From assembly GCF_036345915.1 (NCBI RefSeq), contig NZ_CP107785.1, forward strand, positions 7,378,001 through 7,442,000: DNA of 64,000 nt. Direction: 5' to 3'. Made by a program: the position numbers and the translations under genes. The notes beneath the pieces were generated by a model that had not been told where the DNA came from, made no database searches, and saw nothing but the letters and a program-made list of their open reading frames with translations. This DNA comes from Nocardia sp. NBC_00565 (GTDB lineage: Bacteria > Actinomycetota > Actinomycetes > Mycobacteriales > Mycobacteriaceae). This document shows positions 8,809-16,427 of the stretch, piece by piece (the first letter of the stretch is position 1; each line of letters starts with the position of its first letter).

Positions 8809-9018
8809 TTACGGACTCGGTTGCGGCACAGTGCAATCCGAGATCTTCGGATTCACGCCCAGATAGTTGAGCGGACCGGCGATCACCGTCACCGCGATCG
8901 TGCCGAACCCGGCGCAATTGATCGGACCGCTGTCGAAGTAATGCCGCTGGCCCGCGGCGACCACCCCGATCACCAGCCAGATCAAGACCAGCAGACTGCC
9001 GAATCGGAACCCGAGCAG
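8809..9018 (-). pseudogene. Small membrane protein, tandem copy 3, no standard start codon
   Basis: The reading frame keeps everything seen in copies 1 and 2: the helix LVLIWLVIGVVAAG, then GQRHYFDSGP, NCAGFGT, GPLNYLGVNP and SDC, ending PQPSP. The position of the copy-2 methionine (MKLG) is a TTC here. Between the upstream tRNA-Ser terminator and the helix there is no in-frame ATG or GTG. The first possible initiator would be CTG at 9018, or TTG at 8985 inside the helix. Further upstream the frame passes through the tRNA gene itself, which cannot be its real N-terminus. The strong sequence conservation argues that it was functional recently. A CTG start is the alternative. Confidence 0.6.
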
Positions 9019-9035
9019 CCAGCCGGGATATGAAA

Positions 9036-9065
9036 AGCCCCTGACCAGGAATCCGGTCAGGGGCT
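9036..9065 (-). terminator. Intrinsic terminator of tRNA-Ser(CGA)
   Basis: An 11-bp perfect stem (AGCCCCTGACC with GGTCAGGGGCT), an 8-base loop and a T-run on the minus strand (9035-9031), starting 2 bases after the tRNA CCA end. Confidence 0.85.
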
Positions 9066-9066
9066 G

Positions 9067-9157
9067 TGGCGGTGGCGGAGGGATTTGAACCCTCGGAGGG
9101 GGGTTACCCCTCACACGCTTTCGAGGCGTGCTCCTTAGGCCGCTCGGACACGCCACC
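9067..9157 (-). tRNA. tRNA-Ser(CGA)
   Basis: Class II tRNA with acceptor stem GGTGGCG/CGCCACC, a long variable arm, T-arm GGTTCAAATCC and anticodon loop CTCGAAA, giving anticodon CGA. The CCA end is encoded (9067-9069). It lies beside tadA, the same arrangement as serX by Rv3752c in M. tuberculosis. Confidence 0.95.
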
Positions 9158-9262
9158 GCCGACAACCATACCGGACGGGGGGCGGATCGCTAAATCGCCT
9201 GTAGGGGCGGTCGGAGGGGTGCCGGGAGGGGAAGGTACGGCTATTGGACGGTGCCTGGGTCC

Positions 9263-9733
9263 TCAGCGTTGGGCACGGAAGAATTCGTCCAGCAGCGCCG
9301 CGCATTCGGCTTCCAGCACGCCACCGCGCACTTCCGGGCGGTGGTTGAGGCGGCGGTCGCGGACCACGTCCCAGAGGGAGCCGACGGCACCGGTTTTCGG
9401 TTCCCAGGCACCGAACACCAGGCGACCGACGCGGGCGAGCACCAAGGCACCCGCGCACATGGTGCACGGCTCCAGTGTCACCGCGAGCGTGCAGTCTTCC
9501 AGGCGCCAGCCGTCGCCGACGACTTCGGCCGCGCGGCGCAAGGCGAGGATTTCCGCGTGCGCCGTCGGGTCGCCGAGGGCCTCTCTGGCATTGGCCGCGC
9601 GGGCGAGTTCGCGTCCGGTGGCATCGAAGACGACGGCACCGACCGGTACGTCGCGATCGCCCGCGGCGGACGCGGCGGCGATCGCGGCACGCACCATATC
9701 GGTGTCGGAGAGGCCGTTGGGGCGCAGACCCAC
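9263..9733 (-). CDS. tadA: tRNA-specific adenosine deaminase
   Basis: A 156-residue cytidine-deaminase-fold enzyme that converts A34 to inosine in tRNA-Arg(ACG), a tRNA encoded in this same window at 44192. Zinc-site residues are visible as HAE (His59, Glu61 as proton shuttle) and PCTMC (Cys90, Cys93). The C-terminus (LNHRPEVRGGVLEAECAALLDEFFRAQR) has the usual TadA helix. GTG 9733 follows the stop of the upstream partner gene by a single base, so the two are translationally coupled. Gene order partner-tadA, divergent to tyrA, is the same as Rv3753c-Rv3752c/Rv3754. Confidence 0.95.
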   Translation of the reverse strand: MGLRPNGLSDTDMVRAAIAAASAAGDRDVPVGAVVFDATGRELARAANAREALGDPTAHAEILALRRAAEVVGDGWRLEDCTLAVTLEPCTMCAGALVLARVGRLVFGAWEPKTGAVGSLWDVVRDRRLNHRPEVRGGVLEAECAALLDEFFRAQR

Positions 9734-9734
9734 G

Positions 9735-10274
9735 TCAGCGGGGCAGCTTGTCCAGCACCGCCGAGAGTTCGTTGGCGAAGCCGAGCCGCTGGGCGATCAT
9801 GCCGAGCTGCTCATCCGGGTACAGGTCGGTCTCGGCGAGGATCACGGCGAGCACCGGCTCGGGCAGGCCGAGATCGGCGAGCACGCCGAGGTCGCCCTCT
9901 TCCCACGGCTCGATATCGTCGAGTTCATCGGGATCGATGTCGGGGATATCGACATTGAGGGCCTCGAGTACATCGGCGGCGATGTCGTAATCGATCGCGG
10001 CCGTCGCATCCGAGACCAGCATCCGGGTACCGCTCGGCGCGGGCCGGAGCACGATGAAGAACTCGTCATCGATGTCGAGCAATCCGAACACCGCGCCTGA
10101 GCTGCGCAATGCCTTGAGTTCGTTTTCCGCGGCGGACAAATCGGTGAGTGCGGCCTGACTCAGCGGAGTACACCGCCATTGTCCCTCTTCGCGGACAACC
10201 GCCACTGCGAACCCTTCCACGTCGTCGTAGTCTTCCGACGCCGCCCTATTAGTGCCCGAGCGCTGTGCTGCCAT
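9735..10274 (-). CDS. tRNA adenosine deaminase-associated protein
   Basis: A 179-residue acidic protein of the family found next to tadA in actinobacteria (Rv3753c-like). It has no enzyme motif. Its middle is notably acidic (NVDIPDIDPDELDDIEPWEEGDLGVLADLGL), and the C-terminal helical part ends LGFANELSAVLDKLPR. Its stop lies one base before the tadA GTG, so both proteins are probably made in fixed ratio. Function is unproven. It diverges from tyrA, with 58 bases between the starts. Confidence 0.85.
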   Translation of the reverse strand: MAAQRSGTNRAASEDYDDVEGFAVAVVREEGQWRCTPLSQAALTDLSAAENELKALRSSGAVFGLLDIDDEFFIVLRPAPSGTRMLVSDATAAIDYDIAADVLEALNVDIPDIDPDELDDIEPWEEGDLGVLADLGLPEPVLAVILAETDLYPDEQLGMIAQRLGFANELSAVLDKLPR

Positions 10275-10332
10275 GGCCGCAACGGTAGTCGGCTCGAGCC
10301 GAAATGTTGAAGTCGTATGCGAATCTGTTCCG

Positions 10333-11283
10333 ATGACTCCTGACCAGAAAGCACCCGTGTGTGTCCTCGGGACGGGTTTGATCGGCGGATCGCTGCTGCG
10401 CGCCGCCGTCGGCGCGGGTTATGACGCTTGGGGTTACAACAGATCAGCCGATGGCGCGCAGGCCGCGCGGGCCGACGGATTCGATGTCACCGGCGATCTG
10501 ATCGAGGTGCTGACCCGGGCCGCCGATGCCGATGCGCTGGTCGTCGTCGCGGTGCCGATGCCCGCGGTCGACCACCTCCTCGGCTCGGTGGCGACCTTCG
10601 CGCCGCGCTGTGCACTCACCGATGTGGTGAGCGTCAAGGCGCCGGTAGCGGCGGCGGTGCGCAGGCACGGGCTCGCGGCCCACTATGTCGGCGGACACCC
10701 GATGGCCGGAACCTCCGAATCCGGTTGGGCCGCCACCGATCCCGGCCTGTTCCGGGACTCGGTGTGGGCGGTCGGGGTGGACGAGGGCACCCACCCGCAG
10801 CCGTGGTGTCGAGTGGTGCGGCTGGCGCTGGCCTGCGGCGCGGTGGTCGCCCCGGTGGTCGCCGACGAGCACGACCGTGCCGTCGCCCGGATATCGCATC
10901 TGCCACATGTGCTGGCGGAGGCGCTGGCCGTCGCCGGTGCGGCGGGCGGCGACCTGGCGCTCGGTCTGGCCGCCGGTTCGTTCCGCGACGGCACCCGCGT
11001 GGCCGCGACCGCTCCGGACCTGGTTCGTGCCATCTGCGAGCCGAATGCCGCCGCCCTGCTCGACGTGCTGGAGGAGACGCTCACCGTACTGAGCGCGGCG
11101 CGCGACCGCTTGCGCGAGGAGGACACGTTGGTCGATCTGGTGGAAGCCGGCCACGACGCCCGCGAGCGCTATGAATCCGCGCGGCGCTGGGAAATCACCG
11201 ATATCCGCCCAGGCGACCACGATTGGCTCGCGCAGCTGCGCGACGCAGGCCGGCGCGGCGGCGTGATCACCAAGCTGGACTGA
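10333..11283 (+). CDS. tyrA: Prephenate dehydrogenase
   Basis: A 316-residue TyrA, NAD(P)-dependent oxidative decarboxylation of prephenate in tyrosine synthesis. It has the Rossmann motif VLGTGLIGGSLL near residues 11-22, DVVSVKAPV, and the active-site segment GGHPMAGTSESGW with the catalytic His; the helical C-terminal dimerisation domain follows. ATG 10333 is chosen over an earlier in-frame ATG at 10252, which overlaps the divergent gene. There is no ACT domain, so feedback control is not through that module. The last 20 codons and the following 24 bases are duplicated directly downstream, starting at 11309. Synteny with Rv3754. Confidence 0.93.
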   Translation: MTPDQKAPVCVLGTGLIGGSLLRAAVGAGYDAWGYNRSADGAQAARADGFDVTGDLIEVLTRAADADALVVVAVPMPAVDHLLGSVATFAPRCALTDVVSVKAPVAAAVRRHGLAAHYVGGHPMAGTSESGWAATDPGLFRDSVWAVGVDEGTHPQPWCRVVRLALACGAVVAPVVADEHDRAVARISHLPHVLAEALAVAGAAGGDLALGLAAGSFRDGTRVAATAPDLVRAICEPNAAALLDVLEETLTVLSAARDRLREEDTLVDLVEAGHDARERYESARRWEITDIRPGDHDWLAQLRDAGRRGGVITKLD

Positions 11284-11395
11284 TCGGCGTAGACCGAGAA
11301 TCCGCGCCATTGGCTCGCGCAGCTGCGCGACGCAGGCCGGCGCGGCGGCGTGATCACCGAGCTGGACTGATCGGCGTAGGCCGAGAATCCGCAGC
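11222..11395 (+). repeat. 87-bp tandem duplication of the tyrA 3' end
   Basis: Copy 1 (11222-11308) covers the last TyrA codons, the stop and 25 bases beyond. Copy 2 (11309-11395) repeats it with only about four changes, so the duplication is recent. Copy 2 is untranslated because copy 1 keeps its stop. Confidence 0.9.
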
Positions 11396-11397
11396 TT

Positions 11398-11638
11398 TCG
11401 CCCTCGCTTGGGCACCTACAAACGGAGCCCGAGAAAGGGTGTGCGCGCGGTCGGCGACGGGTGTGCAGGTATACCGATGCGATCAGATGCGTTCGGCGAG
11501 AACCCGGTAGCCGAGCGAACCCGTCGTCATTCGGGCTTCGGCAGCCTTCGTCGGGCTTCGCCCTCTTGACACCTGCAAAAGGGCCGAAGCCCGAGGAGGG
11601 GGCGCACATTCGGCGACGCTGTGTGCAGGCCGACGCGA
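11398..11638. repeat. Decayed duplicate of the DUF1089 gene tail and its flank
   Basis: 11398-11510 resembles 11562-11672. Both run from TTCGCCCTC through a GGCGACG block to TGTGCAGG, then GATGCGATCAGATGCG or GACGCGATCAGATGCG, and on into the end of the DUF1089 gene. The copy near tyrA is diverged by substitutions and small indels. No gene is seen in 11284-11638; the whole gap is built from tails of its two convergent neighbours. Confidence 0.7.
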
Positions 11639-12244
11639 TCAGATGCGCTCGGCCAGGCCTGGGTAGTCGAGGAGGAAGCCGTCGGCGTCCACGGTGACGG
11701 TGGCGCTGGAAACCGGGGACAGCACGCTGATGCCGTCGGCGGCGCTGCTGTAGACCAGGCTGGCTTCCTGGACGAGCAGGTCGGGAAGGCGAACGTAGAC
11801 GACCGGGACCTCGACGTCGCCGACGGCGTTCTGCAGGCCGAAGCGGCGGATGGGCAGGGTGTTGAAGAACGGGCTGAGCACCACGTCGACATCGAGGGCG
11901 CCGGCGAAGGTGGAGCGCACGTGGCCGCCGCCCGCGTCGACCAGCCAGTAGTTCTCCTCATCCCGGGCGATCGAGGCCTGCCGCTCACCGGCCGCGGTGG
12001 TGCTGCGCAGGGACAGGCGCTTGGTGACGCCGTTCTCGTCGGTGACCAGGTCGTAGGAGGCGCTGAACGCAGGATGGTCCGCGGTTGCGCCGCCGATCAT
12101 GCGGCCGGCGGCGCGGATGCGGTTGCCATTGAGGGTTACCCGGACAGACTCCATCCGCGTCGCGTTGTGCGCGCGCCACGTGAGAATCGTCGGCCACCGG
12201 GATGCCGCCGGTTGGCTTTCGGAGCCGAGGTCTGGAGTCGTCAC
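11639..12244 (-). CDS. Putative glycolipid-binding protein (DUF1089, Rv3755c-like)
   Basis: A 201-residue protein of the DUF1089 family, described in databases as putative glycolipid-binding. It has no signal peptide or transmembrane helix. The fold looks beta-rich (MESVRVTLNGNRIRAAGRMIG, SASYDLVTDENGVTKRLSL). Conserved family segments VVLSPFFNTLPIRRFGL and DYPGLAERI are present. It converges on tyrA, as Rv3755c does on Rv3754. The biological role is not established, and the lipid-binding label is only a family name. Confidence 0.8.
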   Translation of the reverse strand: MTTPDLGSESQPAASRWPTILTWRAHNATRMESVRVTLNGNRIRAAGRMIGGATADHPAFSASYDLVTDENGVTKRLSLRSTTAAGERQASIARDEENYWLVDAGGGHVRSTFAGALDVDVVLSPFFNTLPIRRFGLQNAVGDVEVPVVYVRLPDLLVQEASLVYSSAADGISVLSPVSSATVTVDADGFLLDYPGLAERI

Positions 12245-12280
12245 GTCTCTACCGTAAGCGACGCCGGTGCGGTGCTCGCA

Positions 12281-14281
12281 TCACACCAGCGACTCGCGCC
12301 ATGCAGCGTGCAGACTGGCGAACCGGCCGGTGCCCGCGATGAGCTCACTCGGCGCACCGTCCTCGACGATCCGGCCGTACTCGAGCACCAGCACGCGATC
12401 GGCGATCGCGACCGTGGAGAGCCGGTGCGCGATGATCACGGCGGTGCGATCGCGCAGCACCGTCTCCAGTGCCCGCTGGATGAGCCGTTCGCTCGGAATG
12501 TCCAGGCTCGAGGTGGCCTCGTCCAGCACGATCACGGCGGGATCGGCCAGGAACACCCGGGCGAACGCGACCAGCTGACGCTGGCCCGCCGACAGCCGCC
12601 CGCCGCGCTTGCGCACGTCGGTGTCGAAGCCCTCCGGCAGGGCGGCGACGAAGTCGTACAGCCCGACCGCGCGTGCGGCCGCGAACACCTCCGCATCGCC
12701 GGCCTCCGGCCGACCCAGCCGAATGTTGTCGGCCACCGATCCGGAGAACAGATAGGACTCCTGGGTGACCATCACGACATTGCGCCGCAGATCCGCATCG
12801 GACAACCGCCGCAGGTCGATCCCGTCCAAGGTCACCGTGCCGCCGGACGGGTCGTAGAACCGCGTCAGCAGCTTGGCCAACGTGGACTTGCCCGCACCGG
12901 TCGCACCGACCAGCGCGATCACCTGCCCCGCCGGAATCTCCAGCGAGAACTCAGGAAGTACGGGGCGCGCGCTGCCGCCGCTGTTCACACGGCGGCGAGG
13001 CTGCACAGAATCCAGCGCGGGCAGTGCAACGCCAGGGCCCTCGGACGCGGCCACATCCGACAGTTCAGCCCCACCGTCGGCATCCGAGCGTGCCTTCTCG
13101 GCACCGGCCGACTCGTCCGCGCCGTAGCCGAACCACATATGGTCCATTCGCACGGCACCGGTCGCCTTCGCCAACGCGATCGGATCCTCGGGTTCCGGGA
13201 CCGAGGGCTCCTCCTCGAGCACGCCGGAGATCTTCTCCAGGGCGGCGGCCGCGGACTGGTAGGCGTTGAATACCTGGGCGAGTTCGTCGAGGGGGCCGTA
13301 GAACTCGTTGAGGTACAACAGGTATGCCGCGAGGACGCCGACGGCGAGGTTGCCCTCGATCACCTGCCAGGCGCCGACCACGATGACGATGACCGTGGTC
13401 AGGTTGCCGAGCAGGCGGGTGAGTCCGGCGTAGTCGCCCATGCCGCGCATGGCGGCGGTGGTCGCCTGGAAGTATTCGGCGTCCTCGGCGGCCAGCACCG
13501 ATTCGTTGCGCGCCTCCCGACGGAAGGCCTGCACCGCCCGCATACCGCCCATCGACTCCACGAACTGCACAACCACTTTCGCGATAGCGCCGCGGGTGCG
13601 CCGGTAACCGGCCCGCTGCCTGCGCTGCGCCCAGCGGGTGACCAGCGCCAGCGGCACGAAGCCGACCAGCACGATCGCGGCGAGCGTCTGATCGAGGTAG
13701 ATCAGCAGCGCCGCGATGGTCAGCACCGAGAGGATCGCGCTCAGTGCCTGATTCAGCGCGCTCTCCAACAGCTGCTGGAGCGTTTCGATATCACCGGTCA
13801 GCCGCGCGACGACCTTGCCGGAGGTGTACTTCTCGTGAAAGGCGACGCTGAGCCGCTGCATATGCGCGAACAGCCGGGCCCGCAGGTCGAAAAGCACACT
13901 CTGGCTGAGCTTTCCGGAGATTCGCAGGAAGACGAAGGTGGTGAGCACGCCGAGCCCGATGGCACCCAGATAGCCGGCGACGGTGCGCGCCAAGGGTGCC
14001 CAGTTTCCTTTGGCGCCTTCGGCGATACCGGCGTCGAGTCCGTGCGCGACGAACAGCGGCGCGGAGACCATCGCGGCGTTGTCGAGCACGATCAGTACCA
14101 TGGCCAGGATCGCGAGCTTGCGATACGGCCGGACCAGACTCAGCAGCAGCCGCCGGGATCGACCGGCCAGCACCAGATTTCCGGTCTCGGTCACCTCCTT
14201 GTCCTCGTTGGCGATGCCGCGCCAGTCGGCGACCGCATCGTCGGCATTGTCGGCGGGGACCGGGGTTTCGGTGGTGGTCAT
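12281..14281 (-). CDS. ABC exporter half-transporter with acidic insertion in the NBD
   Basis: A 666-residue TMD-NBD protein, second of a coupled exporter pair. Walker A GATGAGKS near residue 458, signature LSAGQRQ near 561 and Walker B VIVLDEATSSLD near 579 retain the catalytic Glu. The signature is LSAGQ instead of LSGGQ. Between the first NBD strand (MDHMWFGYG) and FSLEIPAG there are about 50 extra residues (roughly 390-440), rich in Ala, Asp, Glu and Ser. They sit next to the A-loop, where exporters normally have a short turn. The ATG at 14281 overlaps the upstream partner's stop (ATGA). Substrate unknown. Confidence 0.92.
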   Translation of the reverse strand: MTTTETPVPADNADDAVADWRGIANEDKEVTETGNLVLAGRSRRLLLSLVRPYRKLAILAMVLIVLDNAAMVSAPLFVAHGLDAGIAEGAKGNWAPLARTVAGYLGAIGLGVLTTFVFLRISGKLSQSVLFDLRARLFAHMQRLSVAFHEKYTSGKVVARLTGDIETLQQLLESALNQALSAILSVLTIAALLIYLDQTLAAIVLVGFVPLALVTRWAQRRQRAGYRRTRGAIAKVVVQFVESMGGMRAVQAFRREARNESVLAAEDAEYFQATTAAMRGMGDYAGLTRLLGNLTTVIVIVVGAWQVIEGNLAVGVLAAYLLYLNEFYGPLDELAQVFNAYQSAAAALEKISGVLEEEPSVPEPEDPIALAKATGAVRMDHMWFGYGADESAGAEKARSDADGGAELSDVAASEGPGVALPALDSVQPRRRVNSGGSARPVLPEFSLEIPAGQVIALVGATGAGKSTLAKLLTRFYDPSGGTVTLDGIDLRRLSDADLRRNVVMVTQESYLFSGSVADNIRLGRPEAGDAEVFAAARAVGLYDFVAALPEGFDTDVRKRGGRLSAGQRQLVAFARVFLADPAVIVLDEATSSLDIPSERLIQRALETVLRDRTAVIIAHRLSTVAIADRVLVLEYGRIVEDGAPSELIAGTGRFASLHAAWRESLV

Positions 14282-16125
14282 GCTTCACCTCCCATCAGTT
14301 CGCGGTAGCGACTGCTGGTCTTCAGTAGTTGATCGTGGGCGCCCTCGGCGACGATCCGACCGTCGGCCAGCAGCGCCACCCGGTCCGCCAACGCGGCCGT
14401 CGAGGGCCGGTGCGCGACAAGCAGAGTCGTGGCACCGGCCAGCACCGTGCGCAGCCGCTCCTGCACCCGCTCCTCGGTCTCCACATCGAGTGCGGACAAT
14501 GGGTCGTCGAGCACCATGATGCGAGCCCGCTCCCCCGCGCCGTGCCGACTCACCCGCGAAAAGTCGCTGGCGTTGGCGAGTACCGCGCGAGCCAGGGCCA
14601 ACCGCTGACGCTGACCACCGGACAGGCTCTGGCCCTGCTCGCCGATCCTGGTGTCCAGGCCCCACGGCAGGTCGTTCACGAAGTCGGTCGCCTGCGCGAC
14701 ATCCAGGGCGCGGCGCACATCGTCGTCGGTGGCCTCCGGATCGCCGAGCGCGACGTTCTCCCGCACGCTCGCCGAGAAGAGCACCGGCTCCTCGAACGCC
14801 ACCGAGACCAGCGAACGCAGGTCGGCGACCCGCATCGACGCGATATCGATGCCGTCGATGGTGATGGTGCCGTCGGTCACGTCGTAGAGCCGCGGAATCA
14901 GGTTGAGCAGCGCCGTCTTTCCACTGCCCGTCGCACCGACCAGCGCCACCGTCTCACCGGGGCGCACCTTCAGCGAAATATCTTGCAACACCTCATCTTT
15001 CGCGTCCGGAAAGGCAAAGCGCACACCGTCCAGCGTCAATTCGCCGACGATCCGCTCCGGCAGCTGCACCGGATCCGCGGGATCGGCGATATCGACCGGA
15101 GTGTCGATGATCTCCCAGAACCGGTCCGCCGCCGTGCGCGCGTCGTTCAGCTCGGCGAGCAGGAAGCCGGTCCAGATGATCGGCCACTGCAGGAAGGTCG
15201 CCAGCGTGATGGCCGCGACCAGGGTGCCGAGCGTCATAGTGTGGTGTGCGACCGCATAACCGCCGTAACCGAGCGCGAAGGCGATGACCAACTGCGGCAG
15301 GCTCATCATGACCGACCACAGCGTGGCGTCCAGCCGCACCTTCAGCAGTTCGGTCTGTTGCAGATTCCGCGACTGCGCGGTGAAGCGCCCGCCGAAGAAC
15401 ACACCGCGCCCGAACGCCTTCAGCACCCGGATGCCCTGTGCCGACTCCTCGGCGGTGGTCGCCAGATCGCCGGACTGATCCTGGGAGCGCCGCGACGCCA
15501 CCGCGTACCGCTTTTCGAATTGGACGCAGGTGTACAGCAGCGGAATCGAGATCAGGCCGAACATCGCCCCGATCTGCCAGCTCAGCGCGAATAGCGTCAG
15601 CAGGCCGGCCGGAATGAGAATGATGTGCAGGATCAGGAAAGGTCCGGCGAACGCGACGAACCGCTTCATCGTGCCCATATCGTCGACCGCGCGCGAGAGC
15701 AGCTGTCCGGACTCCCAGGCATCGTGGCGTCCGATCGACAGCGTCTGCAGCTTGCGGAAGATCTTGGCGCGCATGGCGATCTCGAAGGCGGCGGCGGGTT
15801 TCGAGATCAGCCAGCGCCGTCCCCACACACCGAACGCTTCCAGCAGGCCGATCGAGAGCACCGCGAGCACCGGTACGACGACCCCCGCGAAATCGCGGTG
15901 GGCGATAGGACCATCGATGATCTGCGCGACGATCAGTGGGATCAGGATCCCGCTGATCGAGGCGGCCACCGCGAGCCCGGTCGTGCCGAGCAGTGCGGCC
16001 CGATGCGGCCGCAGATACGGCCAGAATCGGCGCAGCGAATACAGGCGGCCCGACGCCTCGGCGGCGGGCCGCTCGGGTCTATCGACCTCCGTGTCGGCCG
16101 ACCGCGTATCGAGCGTGACTGACAA
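14278..16125 (-). CDS. ABC exporter half-transporter, degenerate-site subunit
   Basis: A 615-residue TMD-NBD protein. Walker A GATGSGKT lies near residue 395 and a canonical LSGGQRQ near 498. Walker B is IMVLDDPLSALD, with Asp replacing the catalytic Glu, so this half carries the degenerate ATP site. An insertion of about 16 residues (ASDFSRVSRHGAGERAR region, about 516-533) separates the signature helix from Walker B; most exporters have only a short 'KPxI' link there. The most likely start is TTG 16125 behind AGGGGGAG, with other in-frame readings up to 16215. Its stop overlaps the partner start. The pair should form a heterodimeric exporter in the plasma membrane. Confidence 0.9.
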   Translation of the reverse strand: MSVTLDTRSADTEVDRPERPAAEASGRLYSLRRFWPYLRPHRAALLGTTGLAVAASISGILIPLIVAQIIDGPIAHRDFAGVVVPVLAVLSIGLLEAFGVWGRRWLISKPAAAFEIAMRAKIFRKLQTLSIGRHDAWESGQLLSRAVDDMGTMKRFVAFAGPFLILHIILIPAGLLTLFALSWQIGAMFGLISIPLLYTCVQFEKRYAVASRRSQDQSGDLATTAEESAQGIRVLKAFGRGVFFGGRFTAQSRNLQQTELLKVRLDATLWSVMMSLPQLVIAFALGYGGYAVAHHTMTLGTLVAAITLATFLQWPIIWTGFLLAELNDARTAADRFWEIIDTPVDIADPADPVQLPERIVGELTLDGVRFAFPDAKDEVLQDISLKVRPGETVALVGATGSGKTALLNLIPRLYDVTDGTITIDGIDIASMRVADLRSLVSVAFEEPVLFSASVRENVALGDPEATDDDVRRALDVAQATDFVNDLPWGLDTRIGEQGQSLSGGQRQRLALARAVLANASDFSRVSRHGAGERARIMVLDDPLSALDVETEERVQERLRTVLAGATTLLVAHRPSTAALADRVALLADGRIVAEGAHDQLLKTSSRYRELMGGEA

Positions 16126-16351
16126 AGCTCCCCCTCGTTGTCCGTGGCTTGGCTGCTGTCGCGAACGGACCTCCCGGTGATGTTCGCATCGGGGTCCGAC
16201 ATTCCAGCGTGGCATCAGCTCCCGGATCGGCCAACCGATTTTCCGCCATGCCCCACAGCCAATAACCTCGAGTAACCTTTAGGTCAAGTGCCCTCCGGGC
16301 AGTACGGGCCCGAAGCCGCCGATCACCCCTCCCCCGTGATCTCCACAAAAC

Positions 16352-16384
16352 GACCTCGGCGCCCAGAACCTGGGCGCCGAGGTC
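16352..16384 (-). terminator. Intrinsic terminator of the FAAL gene
   Basis: A 14-bp perfect stem (16352-16365 with 16371-16384), a 5-base loop and GTTTTG following on the minus strand. It lies 43 bases past the FAAL stop. The rest of the 16126-16427 gap shows no gene; it must hold the promoter of the ABC pair. Confidence 0.85.
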
Positions 16385-16427
16385 CGTTGATTCAATTGTG
16401 CCAGCAAGAACCGCTGATCGCCCCCGC

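Noticed and set aside
9019..9165. N-terminal extension of the third small membrane protein through the tRNA-Ser gene
   Set aside because: The bases form a complete tRNA with its terminator, so coding use of them is implausible.
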